Shown here piece by piece: positions 20,342 through 29,748 of a stretch of 64,000 nt of DNA; the stretch's first letter is position 1; each line of letters starts with the position of its first letter. The notes under the pieces were generated by a model, which was not told the DNA's origin, did no database searches, and saw only the letters and a program-made list of their open reading frames with translations. The DNA comes from JAFLCM01 sp964510955 (lineage in GTDB: Bacteria; Planctomycetota; Phycisphaerae; Phycisphaerales; UBA1924), in the NCBI GenBank assembly GCA_964510955.1, contig CAZEDW010000001.1, positions 170,253 through 234,252 of the forward strand, written 5' to 3'. Both the position numbers and the translations under genes were made by a program.

Positions 20342-21046
20342 ATGAAGACAAAGAATCTGTTCCTTCCCGCACTCTGTATCTGCGCCTCCGCCGCGGTCGC
20401 GCACGCCGGGATCACGCTCAACAGCCAGACGGACAACGCGTCGGTGACCGGCTTTGTCGCGGCCACGGGCGCTCCCTTCGGCGCGTACAACCAGAGCCCC
20501 GCGAATAACGTCCTGTTGGGCGCGGTCAACTACTCCCTCACCGACACGGCGGTCTCCGGCGACAGCTTCGTCACGTCCGACATGACCAACGTAATCGACG
20601 GCACGGCGTTTGGCTCCACCGGCCTGCTCGTCACCGGCTCGTCTCTCGGACACGTCCGCTCGGTGAGCGTTGGCGCCAACAACACCTCGGTCGGCTCGTT
20701 CCAGGCCTATCAGCTCAACTTTACGCTGGACGTCCCGACGCCGGTTTACCTGCGCGTCGAGATCGTCGGCTCAAGCCCGGTCACCGCCGGCTCGATCGGC
20801 CTGCTCTCCAACCCCGTCAGCATCGGTTGGGGCGCGGGCCCGGGCCTGTACGTCTTCAACGACGTGCTCGCCCCCGGCAGCTACACGCTCAACGCAAACA
20901 CCAACCTCTTCTACTCCACGGGCGGGACCACCGACGAGTACTCTTCCTCGATGAACTTCCGCTTCGAACTGGGCGAAGTGCCGGCGCCCGGCGCCGCGGC
21001 CCTGCTCGGCATCGGCGGGCTGGCGGCGTTCCGCCGCCGGCGCTGA
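20342..21046 (+). CDS. Exported protein with PEP-CTERM-like anchor
   Basis: 234 residues. Signal peptide MKTKNLFLPALCICASAAVA ends near HAG. The mature part is a Ser/Thr/Asn-rich strand domain of about 185 residues. The C-terminus EVPAPGAAALLGIGGLAAF followed by RRRR is the VPAPG, hydrophobic helix and arginine layout of a PEP-CTERM-like sorting signal. The domain itself is not recognised. No exosortase-like gene is in the window. A strong terminator follows 50 bases after the stop. Confidence 0.82.
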   Translation: MKTKNLFLPALCICASAAVAHAGITLNSQTDNASVTGFVAATGAPFGAYNQSPANNVLLGAVNYSLTDTAVSGDSFVTSDMTNVIDGTAFGSTGLLVTGSSLGHVRSVSVGANNTSVGSFQAYQLNFTLDVPTPVYLRVEIVGSSPVTAGSIGLLSNPVSIGWGAGPGLYVFNDVLAPGSYTLNANTNLFYSTGGTTDEYSSSMNFRFELGEVPAPGAAALLGIGGLAAFRRRR

Positions 21047-21096
21047 TGCGCCAAATCTCGCCTTGCGAGGCGATGACGATCCTCCGACTACCAGAT

Positions 21097-21130
21097 CGCC
21101 GCGTGGCCTCCACGCGGCGTTTTTCTTTCT
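21097..21130. terminator. Strong Rho-independent terminator
   Basis: A 10-bp perfect stem (CGCCGCGTGG with CCACGCGGCG) with a 3-base loop, followed by TTTTTCTTTCT. It ends the anchored exported-protein gene at 21046 and faces the end of the Na/Pi transporter at 21168. Confidence 0.9.
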
Positions 21131-21167
21131 CCCCCCAGCCCGCATCACCCCCACCCCTCATCCTCCC

Positions 21168-22808
21168 TCACCCCGCCACCCGCACCCCCGGCAGCACCCG
21201 CTCGGCCCCCTCCGCCGACTCCAGCACCCCATAAGCCACGCCCGCCAGCAGGTGGTTGATGTGCTTGAGGTGCGTCAGCAGTTCCAGGTGCAGGTCGGTG
21301 GTGTCCATGGCGAGGCGCTGGCCGGTCTGGAGGCGCTCGAAGTGGCGCAGGGCAAGGGTCTGCTCCTGCGTGCGGATCGACTCCTCGTGGCGCAGCAGCT
21401 TGCGGGCCAGTGAGGCGTCGTTCTCCACAAACGCCGCCGCGGCGATCTCCAGGTTTTCCGCCACCTGGTGATAGAACCGCTCGAGCTCGCCCCAGCCGTC
21501 GGGGCTGAAGTCCAGCCGGCGCGAGATTTTCTTGAGCGCGATCTCGGCGAGGTCGCCCTCGATGATGTCGCCGACGGTCTCCAGCGCACTGAGGAACCGC
21601 AACTGCGACACCCGCGTCGCCTCCAGCCGTGCCGGCAACCGCTCGCTGATATCGCGCGTCAGGAACACCTTGATGGCGCGGTTCAGGTGGTCCACGTGGT
21701 CGTCGTGGCTGTTGAGCTTGCGGGCCAGCTCCTCGTCGGTGCTCTTGAGGGCCGTCCAGAAGTTCGCCAGCATCTGGCTGACCAGCGAGGCCATGCGGGC
21801 GATCTCGCGCTTGCTCTGCGTAAACGCCACCTGCGGCTCATCGGCCCAGCGCTTGTCGAGATACACCGGCCTGAACGGGTCATCGTCCGCCGAGCCCACC
21901 GGCACCGCCCGCTCGATCAGCCGCGACACCGGCCCCAGCAGCATCAAGCCCGCCGCGAGAGCCACGACGTTATACCCCGTGTGCGCAACCGCCAGCGTCC
22001 GCCCCATCGGCATCCCCAGCGGCATCAACCAGCCCTCGATGCTCGGCAGCACCGCCATCAGCGCCAGCGCCACCGCCGCCCGGATGGTCAACAGCCCCCA
22101 CCCCAGCCGGCGCGAGTCCGGGTCTCGCCACCCCACGATCAGCGTGGTCACCGCGATGCCGACGTTCGCTCCCAGCACAAGCGGCAGCGCCAACCCCGCG
22201 CCCATCAGCCCGTTCATGCTCATCACCGCCGCCACCGTCGCGGTGCTCGACTGCAGCAGCACCGTCAGCCCCGCCCCGAACAGCATGGCCAGGAACGGGT
22301 AATGCCCCATGACGCCCGCGATGGTGGCGAGATCGGGCCACGTCGCCGCCTGCGCCGCTGCCGCCTTCAGCCACCCCGCGCCGACCAGGATCAGCCCCAG
22401 GCTGATCAGCACCTGCCCCGCGCCGCGGAACCGCTCGTGCCGCTGCCCCTGGAACAGCGCCACCCCCGCCAGCACCGGCAGCGCCGCAAGCGACTGAAGG
22501 TCAAACGCCACGAGGTACACCAGCGAGGTGATCCCCACGCCCCCGCCCAGCAGGATCGCCAGCGACTGCGCCACGTTCAGCCGGCGTTGCCGGATCTGAC
22601 CCACCGTCAGCAGGCTCAGCGTCGTGCTGCTCGGCACCGCCAGGCTGAGCAACAGCCCGAACAGCGCCGCACGCACCCTCCCCCCCGACAACCGATCGAG
22701 CCACGGCCCGATCCGGTCGCCCAGAAGCCGGTCCAGCCCCTTCCGGAGGAACCGGACGCCGAACACAAGTAGGGCGACGCCTCCCGCGGCGTCAACCAGG
22801 GTCCACAT
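21168..22808 (-). CDS. Na/Pi cotransporter with C-terminal PhoU-like domain
   Basis: 546 residues. The N-terminal 330 form the NptA/NPT2-type membrane domain of inverted repeats. The second repeat keeps the QSST motif (VLLQSSTATVAAVMSMNG); the first is PSSTTLSLLTVGQ. From about residue 345 a helical PhoU-like region (SQMLANFWTALKSTDEELAR and similar) is soluble. Such proteins import phosphate with sodium, the PhoU-like tail probably regulating the flux. No pho genes are adjacent. Start at the ATG 22808. Confidence 0.9.
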   Translation of the reverse strand: MWTLVDAAGGVALLVFGVRFLRKGLDRLLGDRIGPWLDRLSGGRVRAALFGLLLSLAVPSSTTLSLLTVGQIRQRRLNVAQSLAILLGGGVGITSLVYLVAFDLQSLAALPVLAGVALFQGQRHERFRGAGQVLISLGLILVGAGWLKAAAAQAATWPDLATIAGVMGHYPFLAMLFGAGLTVLLQSSTATVAAVMSMNGLMGAGLALPLVLGANVGIAVTTLIVGWRDPDSRRLGWGLLTIRAAVALALMAVLPSIEGWLMPLGMPMGRTLAVAHTGYNVVALAAGLMLLGPVSRLIERAVPVGSADDDPFRPVYLDKRWADEPQVAFTQSKREIARMASLVSQMLANFWTALKSTDEELARKLNSHDDHVDHLNRAIKVFLTRDISERLPARLEATRVSQLRFLSALETVGDIIEGDLAEIALKKISRRLDFSPDGWGELERFYHQVAENLEIAAAAFVENDASLARKLLRHEESIRTQEQTLALRHFERLQTGQRLAMDTTDLHLELLTHLKHINHLLAGVAYGVLESAEGAERVLPGVRVAG

Positions 22809-23280
22809 GCCGGGCGCTCCACGGAAACGCCCCCCCGGTGCAACGGAGCGGGCCGTTCCCAGCGTGCATCGTCAAGACTACCCCTGAACTGCCGCAAATC
22901 AAACGAAATCCTTACAAATGGTTCGGGTGCCGCTGGGGGCCGCGCGGTGCTGCGCACGGCCCCGAAGCCCTTCGGCGCGCCCAATGAGGACCCATGCGCT
23001 CGAGGGCACGCATAGGTCCGATCTGTCCCCTCGGTCCCATCCGGCCCCCCCTCCTGCCGCGCCCCCCCCGCCTCTCCATGTGCAAAACTCACCCCGTCCG
23101 CCCTGCACGCCGCCGCGGTTTGTGTATCGTGCCCGCCCATGCCCCCGGGGAACAACCGCCGGGGGCGGCGCGGGCCGGCGTTACGCCCGCGCGTGCGCGG
23201 CGGAGCCGACGCACCGGCAGCGGGACCACACGCACCCCGATCACAGGTGCCCGCGCCCTCGGAGGTCAACGAAGACCCTC
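22809..23280. other. Intergenic region with two hairpins and repeat copy 2
   Basis: 472 bases between the divergent Na/Pi and SET genes. It contains the repeat unit at 22922-22940, continuing into a stem of GGGGCCG with CGGCCCC (22936-22942, 22957-22963). It also has TGTGCAAAAC near 23080, similar to motifs beside dnaA, and a second stem GCCCCCGG with CCGGGGGC (23141-23148, 23159-23166). The plus frame is open from 22918 but its translation is low-complexity and is not taken as coding. Confidence 0.55.
22922..22963. repeat. Repeat unit with GC-rich hairpin, copy 2
   Basis: TTCGGGTGCCGCTGGGGGC (22922-22940) differs from 16738-16756 by one base. As at the first copy, the end of the unit is the left arm of a GC-rich hairpin, but the right arm is different (CGGCCCC at 22957-22963), so the structure is kept while the sequence is not. 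Confidence 0.65.
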
Positions 23281-23886
23281 ATGTTCCATCCACATACGGA
23301 GCTTCGCTTCGTCTCTGAAGCGATCGGACTCGGCGTGTTCGCCACCCGCCTCATACCCGCGGGAACGATCACCTGGGTGCAAGACGCGCTCGACCAGGTC
23401 ATCAACCCGGCCAGCGTCCCCTCGCTCCCCGCGCTGCTGCGCCACAACATCGACAAGTACAGCTTCACGGATCGGCGCGGCAAGCTCATCCTGTGCTGGG
23501 ACCACGCACGCTTCGTCAATCACTCCTGCGACGCCAACTGCCTCACCCCCGGCGGCGCCGACTTCGAGATCGCCATCCGCGACATCCAGCCCGGCGACGA
23601 GCTCACCGACGACTACGGCGCGCTCAATCTCGACTACCCCTTCCACTGCCTCTGCAACAGCGCCACCTGCCGCAACGAGGTCCGACCCCACGATGCGCTG
23701 AAGCTCAGCGACTGGTGGGACGCCCGCGTGGCCGCCGTCATGGCCCACGTCGCCCAGGTCGAGCAGCCCTTGTGGGAACTCCTCCGCGACCCCGAGACCG
23801 TCAAAGCCGTCTCGCTCGGCCGCGAGCCCGCCCACAGCACCCGCATGAACATCGCCCCCAAGCTGCAGGTCGCCAAAGCCGGCTGA
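23281..23886 (+). CDS. SET-domain protein methyltransferase
   Basis: 201 residues from the ATG at 23281. The SET core is clear: GLGVFATRLIPAGTITW at the start, RFVNHSCDANC (the NHSC pseudoknot strand) near residue 78, and GDELTDDYG near residue 108. A short post-SET-like CLCNSATC follows and may bind zinc. It should transfer methyl groups from S-adenosylmethionine to lysine of a protein; bacterial targets are mostly unknown. It precedes enolase by 348 bases on the same strand, with no sign of co-transcription. Confidence 0.88.
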   Translation: MFHPHTELRFVSEAIGLGVFATRLIPAGTITWVQDALDQVINPASVPSLPALLRHNIDKYSFTDRRGKLILCWDHARFVNHSCDANCLTPGGADFEIAIRDIQPGDELTDDYGALNLDYPFHCLCNSATCRNEVRPHDALKLSDWWDARVAAVMAHVAQVEQPLWELLRDPETVKAVSLGREPAHSTRMNIAPKLQVAKAG

Positions 23887-24234
23887 GCCCGCCGCGATTC
23901 CGGGAAGTGCTGCGGCGCCTGGACTCAACGCGTGAGGCCCCCAGCACCGTCGCCGACTCCACCCTCGGCAACACACACAGCGCCGTGAATCGGCGCTCCT
24001 TCGGCACGCGCCAAACACCACCTGGCCGCCGCGCGCCACAAGGTCACGCGGGCGATCATCACCGACTCCAAAGTCTTCTACAATCGCCACAGGCATCAAA
24101 GCGCGGTCGGCCGCGTCCGCCCCGAACAGTTCGAGGCGTGCCAAAGCCGAACACGCCCGTGGATCCACCGATCGCGCTGCAGGCGACTGCCTCACCGTCT
24201 TTCCACCCATCACCGCACCTAATCCCCACTCCCC
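23887..24234. other. Intergenic region upstream of enolase
   Basis: 348 bases. I see no RNA gene, long repeat or convincing promoter. A CTACAAT near 24074 could be a -10 element but lacks a good -35. No ribosome site precedes the enolase ATG. Confidence 0.4.
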
Positions 24235-25533
<1,299 letters not shown>

Positions 25534-25777
25534 TCCGACTCGCGCGCCCAACGCCCAACGTCACCATCGCAACGCCACAATACACGCGCCCAACGCCCCC
25601 GTTGCTCGACAGCCCGCCCCAAAGGGGCGCAGGCCTGTAGCCACGGGTGGAGCGAGTCCGCGAGCGAAACCCGTGGGAGACGATTACGGTCCTCTGCTTC
25701 TGCCCCGGAGGGGCAGGGGATGGGCCGGGAAGCGCGTCGAAGAAGCCCGACCTAATTACCACGCATCACCACTTCTC

Positions 25778-25899
25778 TGCGCAAAACTCTGCCCCGCTCC
25801 CGCCCCCGCACTGAACTTCGTGAGACATCCCCAACCCTCTCCGCCCAACGCACTTGCGCAAAATCACCCCGCCCGCATGACCACCCCCGTGCGCAAAAC
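25778..25899 (+). repeat. Three copies of TGCGCAAAA
   Basis: TGCGCAAAAC (25778-25787), TGCGCAAAAT (25855-25864) and TGCGCAAAAC (25890-25899) lie in one orientation, each followed by a C-rich stretch. A related TGTGCAAAAC lies near 23079. Meaning unknown. Confidence 0.7.
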
Positions 25900-26082
25900 C
25901 GTGACCCGCGCCCCATAGGTAGAGGGCCGCAGTTTCCAACCCGCGACCCTTCGCCTCGCGTCATTGCCGGTTTGGGTGAACCCGTCCCGTCCGCGGCGGC
26001 ACGACTCACTCCACCCGGCCAACAGCGCGACCGCACATCCAAATGAGTCTCGACATCCCGTGCATCATGTGTTGCATCGCAA

Positions 26083-26100
26083 GGCCGGCGAAAGCCGGCC
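26083..26100. terminator. GAAA-loop hairpin downstream of dnaA
   Basis: GGCCGGC (26083-26089) and GCCGGCC (26094-26100) form a 7-bp stem closed by GAAA. It lies about 135 bases past the dnaA stop. On the minus strand the loop reads TTTC, so the stable GNRA loop would form only in a plus-strand transcript. No T-run. Confidence 0.4.
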
Positions 26101-26235
26101 CGGCGCGCCGTGTCACCACGCCGCGCCACCACACCGTCTGCTAGCAGGCTTTCGCACGAATCAGCTTCAGTGCCCGCAGGCCCGACCGCCCCTTTGCATC
26201 GAACGCAGCCAGGCTCCGCAACAGCCGCAGTCGCC

Positions 26236-27726
26236 TCACGCCGCCACCACCGCCCGCCGCACATTCTCCACCAGCACCGCCACCGGCCCGTCCATCCCCG
26301 GCCCGCAGGCGCACGTCGCCCCGGTCTCGATCGCGCGGGCGATGCGCTGGCACGCCGTCACCATCGTCGAGTGGTTGGTCTTCCCCAGCGCCTGCGCGAT
26401 CTCGGGGAAGCTGTGGGTCGTGAGCGCGCGGGCCAGGTAGGCGGCGATCCCCCGCGCCAGCACCACCCGCTTGTGCCGCCCGCTCCCCAAAAGGTCCGAG
26501 CGCTCGACGCCCACGCCCGCGCACACCGCGTCAACGATGGCCGCGACCCGCACCGGCTTGCGCAGCCCCCGGAAGTCGCCGCCGCCCGCGGCCCCCAGCG
26601 CCGCCCGCACCATTGCCGATTCACCCGCCGCCCCCGCCTCGCCCCCCGCCGACTGGCTCAGGCGCGTCATCGCCTCGACCCGCAGCACCGCGCCCTCGAT
26701 CTCGCGCACCGAGCAGCCGCCCCCGTGAGCCGAAGTGGACTCGAAGATTGCGTTCACCGAAGCGTCCGACAGTGACAGGCCCCGGCGCATCGCCACCGCG
26801 CGGATCAGCCCCAGCCGCGTCGCGTCGTCCGGCGGCTCGATCCCCACCACCATCCCCGACGCGAACCTCGAGGTGATCTGGCGGCTCAGCCTGGCCAGGT
26901 CGCGCGGGTGTTCGTCCGACGCCAGCACCACCCGCGCCCCGCCCAGGTCCAGCGCATCGAACGTGTGCAGGAACTCCTCCTGCGTCTTGGCCTTGCCCCC
27001 CAGGAAGTGAACATCATCCAGGCACAAAAGGTCCAGCCCCCGGTACCGCTTGCGGAACGACTCGATGTTGCCCGCCCCGATGCTCGCGATGAACTCGTTG
27101 ACGAACTGCTCGCCGGTGACATACCGGATGCGCCGCCCCAGCCCCTTGCCCAGCGTGAGCGCCCGCGACGCGATGCCCTGCAGCAGGTGCGTCTTGCCAA
27201 CGCCGCTGGGGCCGTGCAGAAACAGGACCCCGAACCCCGCCGCCCCGCCCCGCCCGCCGATCGACTCGGCGAGCTGGCACGCCGCGCTGTACGCCATGCG
27301 GTTGCACGCCCCCACCACGAACGAATCGAGGCTGTGGCGCAGGGGCGTCCCGGCGACGTTCTCGCGGGCGGCCCGCGTCTGGTGCCCCGTTGGGGCCGCC
27401 GGCGCCGGGGCGGCCGCCGCCGCCTGCTCCACCGCCCGCTCGTTGATCGTCGCCGCCCCGAACTCGTCCGGCGCCACCCGCCACTGCAGCGCCACGGCCT
27501 CGCCGCCCGATTCCTCCCGCACCGCCTCGCGCAGCACCGGCCCGAACTGCCGGTCCAGCCACTCGGCGCAGAACCGGGTGGGCACCATGACCGCCAGCTC
27601 GCGCCCGTCGAACTTCAGCCGCGCCGACGGCTCGAAGTACCGCTTGAAGCGGGCATCGCCGACGCGCGACGCGAGACGATCGACGATGCGGGCACACATA
27701 GGCGTGTGCACGGACATGGCTGTCAC
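26236..27726 (-). CDS. dnaA: Chromosomal replication initiator DnaA (divergent)
   Basis: 496 residues from the GTG at 27726, preceded by GAGGGGA at 8 bases; an ATG 9 bases later is possible. Domain I covers about residues 10-85, then an Ala/Pro linker. The AAA+ domain has Walker A (HGPSGVGKTH, 171-180), Walker B (LLCLDDVHFLGG) and sensor II (REIEGAVLR). Domain IV carries SFPEIAQALGKTNHSTMVTA near 439-458. In E. coli DnaA this signature contains GRDHTTV, which contacts the DnaA box; here it is KTNHSTM. It opens the origin in an ATP-dependent way. It is the only replication gene here; dnaN, recF and gyrB do not follow. Confidence 0.92.
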   Translation of the reverse strand: MTAMSVHTPMCARIVDRLASRVGDARFKRYFEPSARLKFDGRELAVMVPTRFCAEWLDRQFGPVLREAVREESGGEAVALQWRVAPDEFGAATINERAVEQAAAAAPAPAAPTGHQTRAARENVAGTPLRHSLDSFVVGACNRMAYSAACQLAESIGGRGGAAGFGVLFLHGPSGVGKTHLLQGIASRALTLGKGLGRRIRYVTGEQFVNEFIASIGAGNIESFRKRYRGLDLLCLDDVHFLGGKAKTQEEFLHTFDALDLGGARVVLASDEHPRDLARLSRQITSRFASGMVVGIEPPDDATRLGLIRAVAMRRGLSLSDASVNAIFESTSAHGGGCSVREIEGAVLRVEAMTRLSQSAGGEAGAAGESAMVRAALGAAGGGDFRGLRKPVRVAAIVDAVCAGVGVERSDLLGSGRHKRVVLARGIAAYLARALTTHSFPEIAQALGKTNHSTMVTACQRIARAIETGATCACGPGMDGPVAVLVENVRRAVVAA

Positions 27727-28260
27727 GGGGCGGTCCCCTCTCGACTACGACGCCCGCGGACGCCCGCTGGGGCGACCGAGGACGTTCATCCCTGAATGGA
27801 GTAACCGAGTCCGTTCGACGCCCGATCCCGTCAGGAGAGGAGACGACGATCCCACGCCCCGCTCCTCCACCCGGAGCACGGGGCTTCGTTCAGGGCGGCG
27901 GCCCGCATCGCGGACCCCGCCCCGTCAGAACAACAAAGTTCGAACAGCCGACGCCGCTTTCCTGCGCGGCGAACCGGTCTGGAGATCGTTCCCGAGGGGA
28001 TTGGAGGGCCTTCCGTAAGCCACGGGCCGAATGTACACCGCGCCGCGAATCATGCAACGCGCTCCGCGCCGCATTCCCGCCTTGACACACCGGGAAACCC
28101 CGGTTTTCCGGGCGAACTCTCCGCAAAGATTTTCTTATCCACCGCGTTCAACACGCGCGCTGTTGATCCACGGGGAAAACCGGCGCCCGCTGTGGAATTC
28201 GCGCCGCCCACTTGACACACGCGCCGCGCGCACCCCGTCACGCACCACTCGCTGCGAGGA
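27727..28260. other. Intergenic region upstream of dnaA; candidate origin or dnaA control region
   Basis: 534 bases between dnaA and the end of kmo. The part from 28081 to 28215 is unusually structured. It has a near-consensus DnaA box TTATCCACC (28135-28143) in a locally AT-rich stretch, and CCGGTTTTCC (28100-28109) repeated inverted as GGAAAACCGG (28174-28183). TCAACA/TGTTGA lies at 28148-28153 and 28161-28166, and CTTGACACAC occurs at both 28081 and 28211. Only one box is close to consensus, so origin function is a suggestion. Confidence 0.5.
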
Positions 28261-29637
28261 TCACTTTGACAGAACCGCCCGCGTGACGTAGTGCGTGATC
28301 ACCGCCACCGCCGTGATCTTGAGCAGCAGCACCAGCGCCGTCAGCGTGACCACCACGATCCGCTTGATCTTCCGCTCCTGCCGGCGCGCCCGCCCCACCG
28401 CCTCCGCGTACGGGATGGTCGTGAACGACACCATGTGGTACAGCGAGACATACCAGTTTGGAAGCAGCGTCTCCAGCAGGTGCTCGAACCGCTTCTTCCG
28501 CCGGAACGCCGCCGACCCGACCTTGTCGCGCATCTCGATGAAGTTCTCAATCGCCAGGTCGGCCAGCGCGTCGGTGTTGGGCCTGCGCAGCGCCTCGTAC
28601 CGCGCGTACGCCGACGCCAGGTTCCCCCCGCCCTCGCCGATGCACCGCGCCAGCACCGCGCAGTCCTCGAAGCTCGCGTTCATCCCCTGCCCGTAGAACG
28701 GCACCACCGCGTGCGCCGCGTCTCCGATCAGCACCGCCCGCGACCCCACGTGCCACGGGCGGCACTTCACCGTCACCAGCGACCCCGCCGGGTTGTGCTC
28801 CCAGTCTTCGGCCAGTGTCGGCAGCAGCGGGATCGAATCCGGGAACTCCCGCTCAAAGAACGCCGCCGCCTCGCGCCCCGAGCGCATCGTCGAGAAAGAG
28901 TTCGGCCCCTCGAACGGCCAGAAAAGCGTGCACGTGAAGCTGCCGTCGGCGTTGGGCAGCGCGATCATCATGAACGTCCCGCGCGGCCAGATGTGCAGCG
29001 CGTTCTTCTCAATGCGGTGCGTCCCGCCGGTGCCAGGCCCCGTCCCGGGGGCGGGCGGGATCGTCAGCTCCTTATACCCATGCTCCAGGTACGACTGCGA
29101 ATAGTCCGCCCGGTCGCGGATCGGGAAGTTGGACCGCACCCCCGAGAACGCCCCGTCGGCGCCCACCACCGTCTCGGTCTCGATGGTTCGGCGCTCGCCC
29201 GTGGCGACCTCCAGCACATCGGCCCGCCCGGTCTGCGGGTCCACGCCCAGGCACCGCACCCCGAACCGGACGGTCACCCCCCTCTCGCGCTCGGCCGCCG
29301 TCAGCAGCAGCGCGTTCAGCTCCGACCGGGACACCGAGTTGATCGCCAGGCTCGGGTCGCGCGAATAGGCCTGAAATGCGAGCGGCCCGCTCTTGGGGTG
29401 GATCATCCGCCCGCGCATCGGGATCGCCGCGCGCAGGATCTCCGCGTCCAGGCCGACACCTCGCAGAGCCTCGATGCCGCGTGTCGACAGCGCCAGGTTG
29501 ATCGAACGCCCCCGCTCGGGCGCGCCCCGTCGCGGGTCGGGGCGGCGTTCATAGAGGATGACCTCATGCCCCTGGCGCGCCAGGTACACACTGAGCAGCG
29601 CCCCGGACAACCCGGCCCCGAAGATGGTGAATCGCAT
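28261..29637 (-). CDS. kmo: Kynurenine 3-monooxygenase
   Basis: 458 residues, flavoprotein hydroxylase. It hydroxylates kynurenine with NADPH and O2 in tryptophan breakdown toward quinolinate. FAD motifs: IFGAGLSGALLSVYLARQGH at the N-terminus, ETVVGADGAFSGVR, and IGDAAHAVVPFYGQGMNASF, which is close to the KMO consensus. SINLALSTRGIEAL and the RSELNALLL segment are also typical. The last 40 residues hold a hydrophobic helix (VVVTLTALVLLLKITAVAVI), suggesting membrane attachment. No other kynurenine-pathway gene is in the window. Confidence 0.88.
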   Translation of the reverse strand: MRFTIFGAGLSGALLSVYLARQGHEVILYERRPDPRRGAPERGRSINLALSTRGIEALRGVGLDAEILRAAIPMRGRMIHPKSGPLAFQAYSRDPSLAINSVSRSELNALLLTAAERERGVTVRFGVRCLGVDPQTGRADVLEVATGERRTIETETVVGADGAFSGVRSNFPIRDRADYSQSYLEHGYKELTIPPAPGTGPGTGGTHRIEKNALHIWPRGTFMMIALPNADGSFTCTLFWPFEGPNSFSTMRSGREAAAFFEREFPDSIPLLPTLAEDWEHNPAGSLVTVKCRPWHVGSRAVLIGDAAHAVVPFYGQGMNASFEDCAVLARCIGEGGGNLASAYARYEALRRPNTDALADLAIENFIEMRDKVGSAAFRRKKRFEHLLETLLPNWYVSLYHMVSFTTIPYAEAVGRARRQERKIKRIVVVTLTALVLLLKITAVAVITHYVTRAVLSK

Positions 29638-29660
29638 CGAAACGAGCCCGCTCCGCGTAC

Positions 29661-29720
29661 CCCGCCGGTCCCCGGCAGGCTGTGAAATGCGGCACCAAGC
29701 ACCCGCCGGGGACCGGCGGG
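29661..29720. repeat. 15-bp perfect inverted repeat between thpR and kmo
   Basis: CCCGCCGGTCCCCGG (29661-29675) and CCGGGGACCGGCGGG (29706-29720) are exact inverted copies; with one mismatch the stem extends to about 19 bp around a loop of about 22 bases. It lies between the stop of thpR and the start of kmo on the same strand. There is no T-run. It could stop thpR transcription or be a dispersed palindrome. Confidence 0.8.
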
Positions 29721-29748
29721 CGACGCAACATGAACCCCGGCACGGGCG

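Larger units (their letters stand above)
25534..26235. other. Long intergenic region between eno and dnaA, rich in short repeats
   Basis: 702 bases between the ends of two convergent genes. It holds hairpins at 25615-25629 (CGCCCC/GGGGCG), 25641-25676 (CCACGGGT/ACCCGTGG), 25700-25716 (CTGCCCC/GGGGCAG) and 26083-26100. TGCGCAAAA occurs three times, at 25778, 25855 and 25890. Any of the first hairpins may end eno transcription. No convincing protein-coding frame was found. Confidence 0.6.

Noticed and set aside
25641..25676. CCACGGGT/ACCCGTGG hairpin as the eno terminator
   Set aside because: It is more than 100 bases past the stop, has a 20-base loop and no T-run; kept only as part of the repeat-rich intergenic description.
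28191..28199. TGTGGAATT as a second DnaA box
   Set aside because: Its complement AATTCCACA has two or three mismatches to the usual box, too weak to count.
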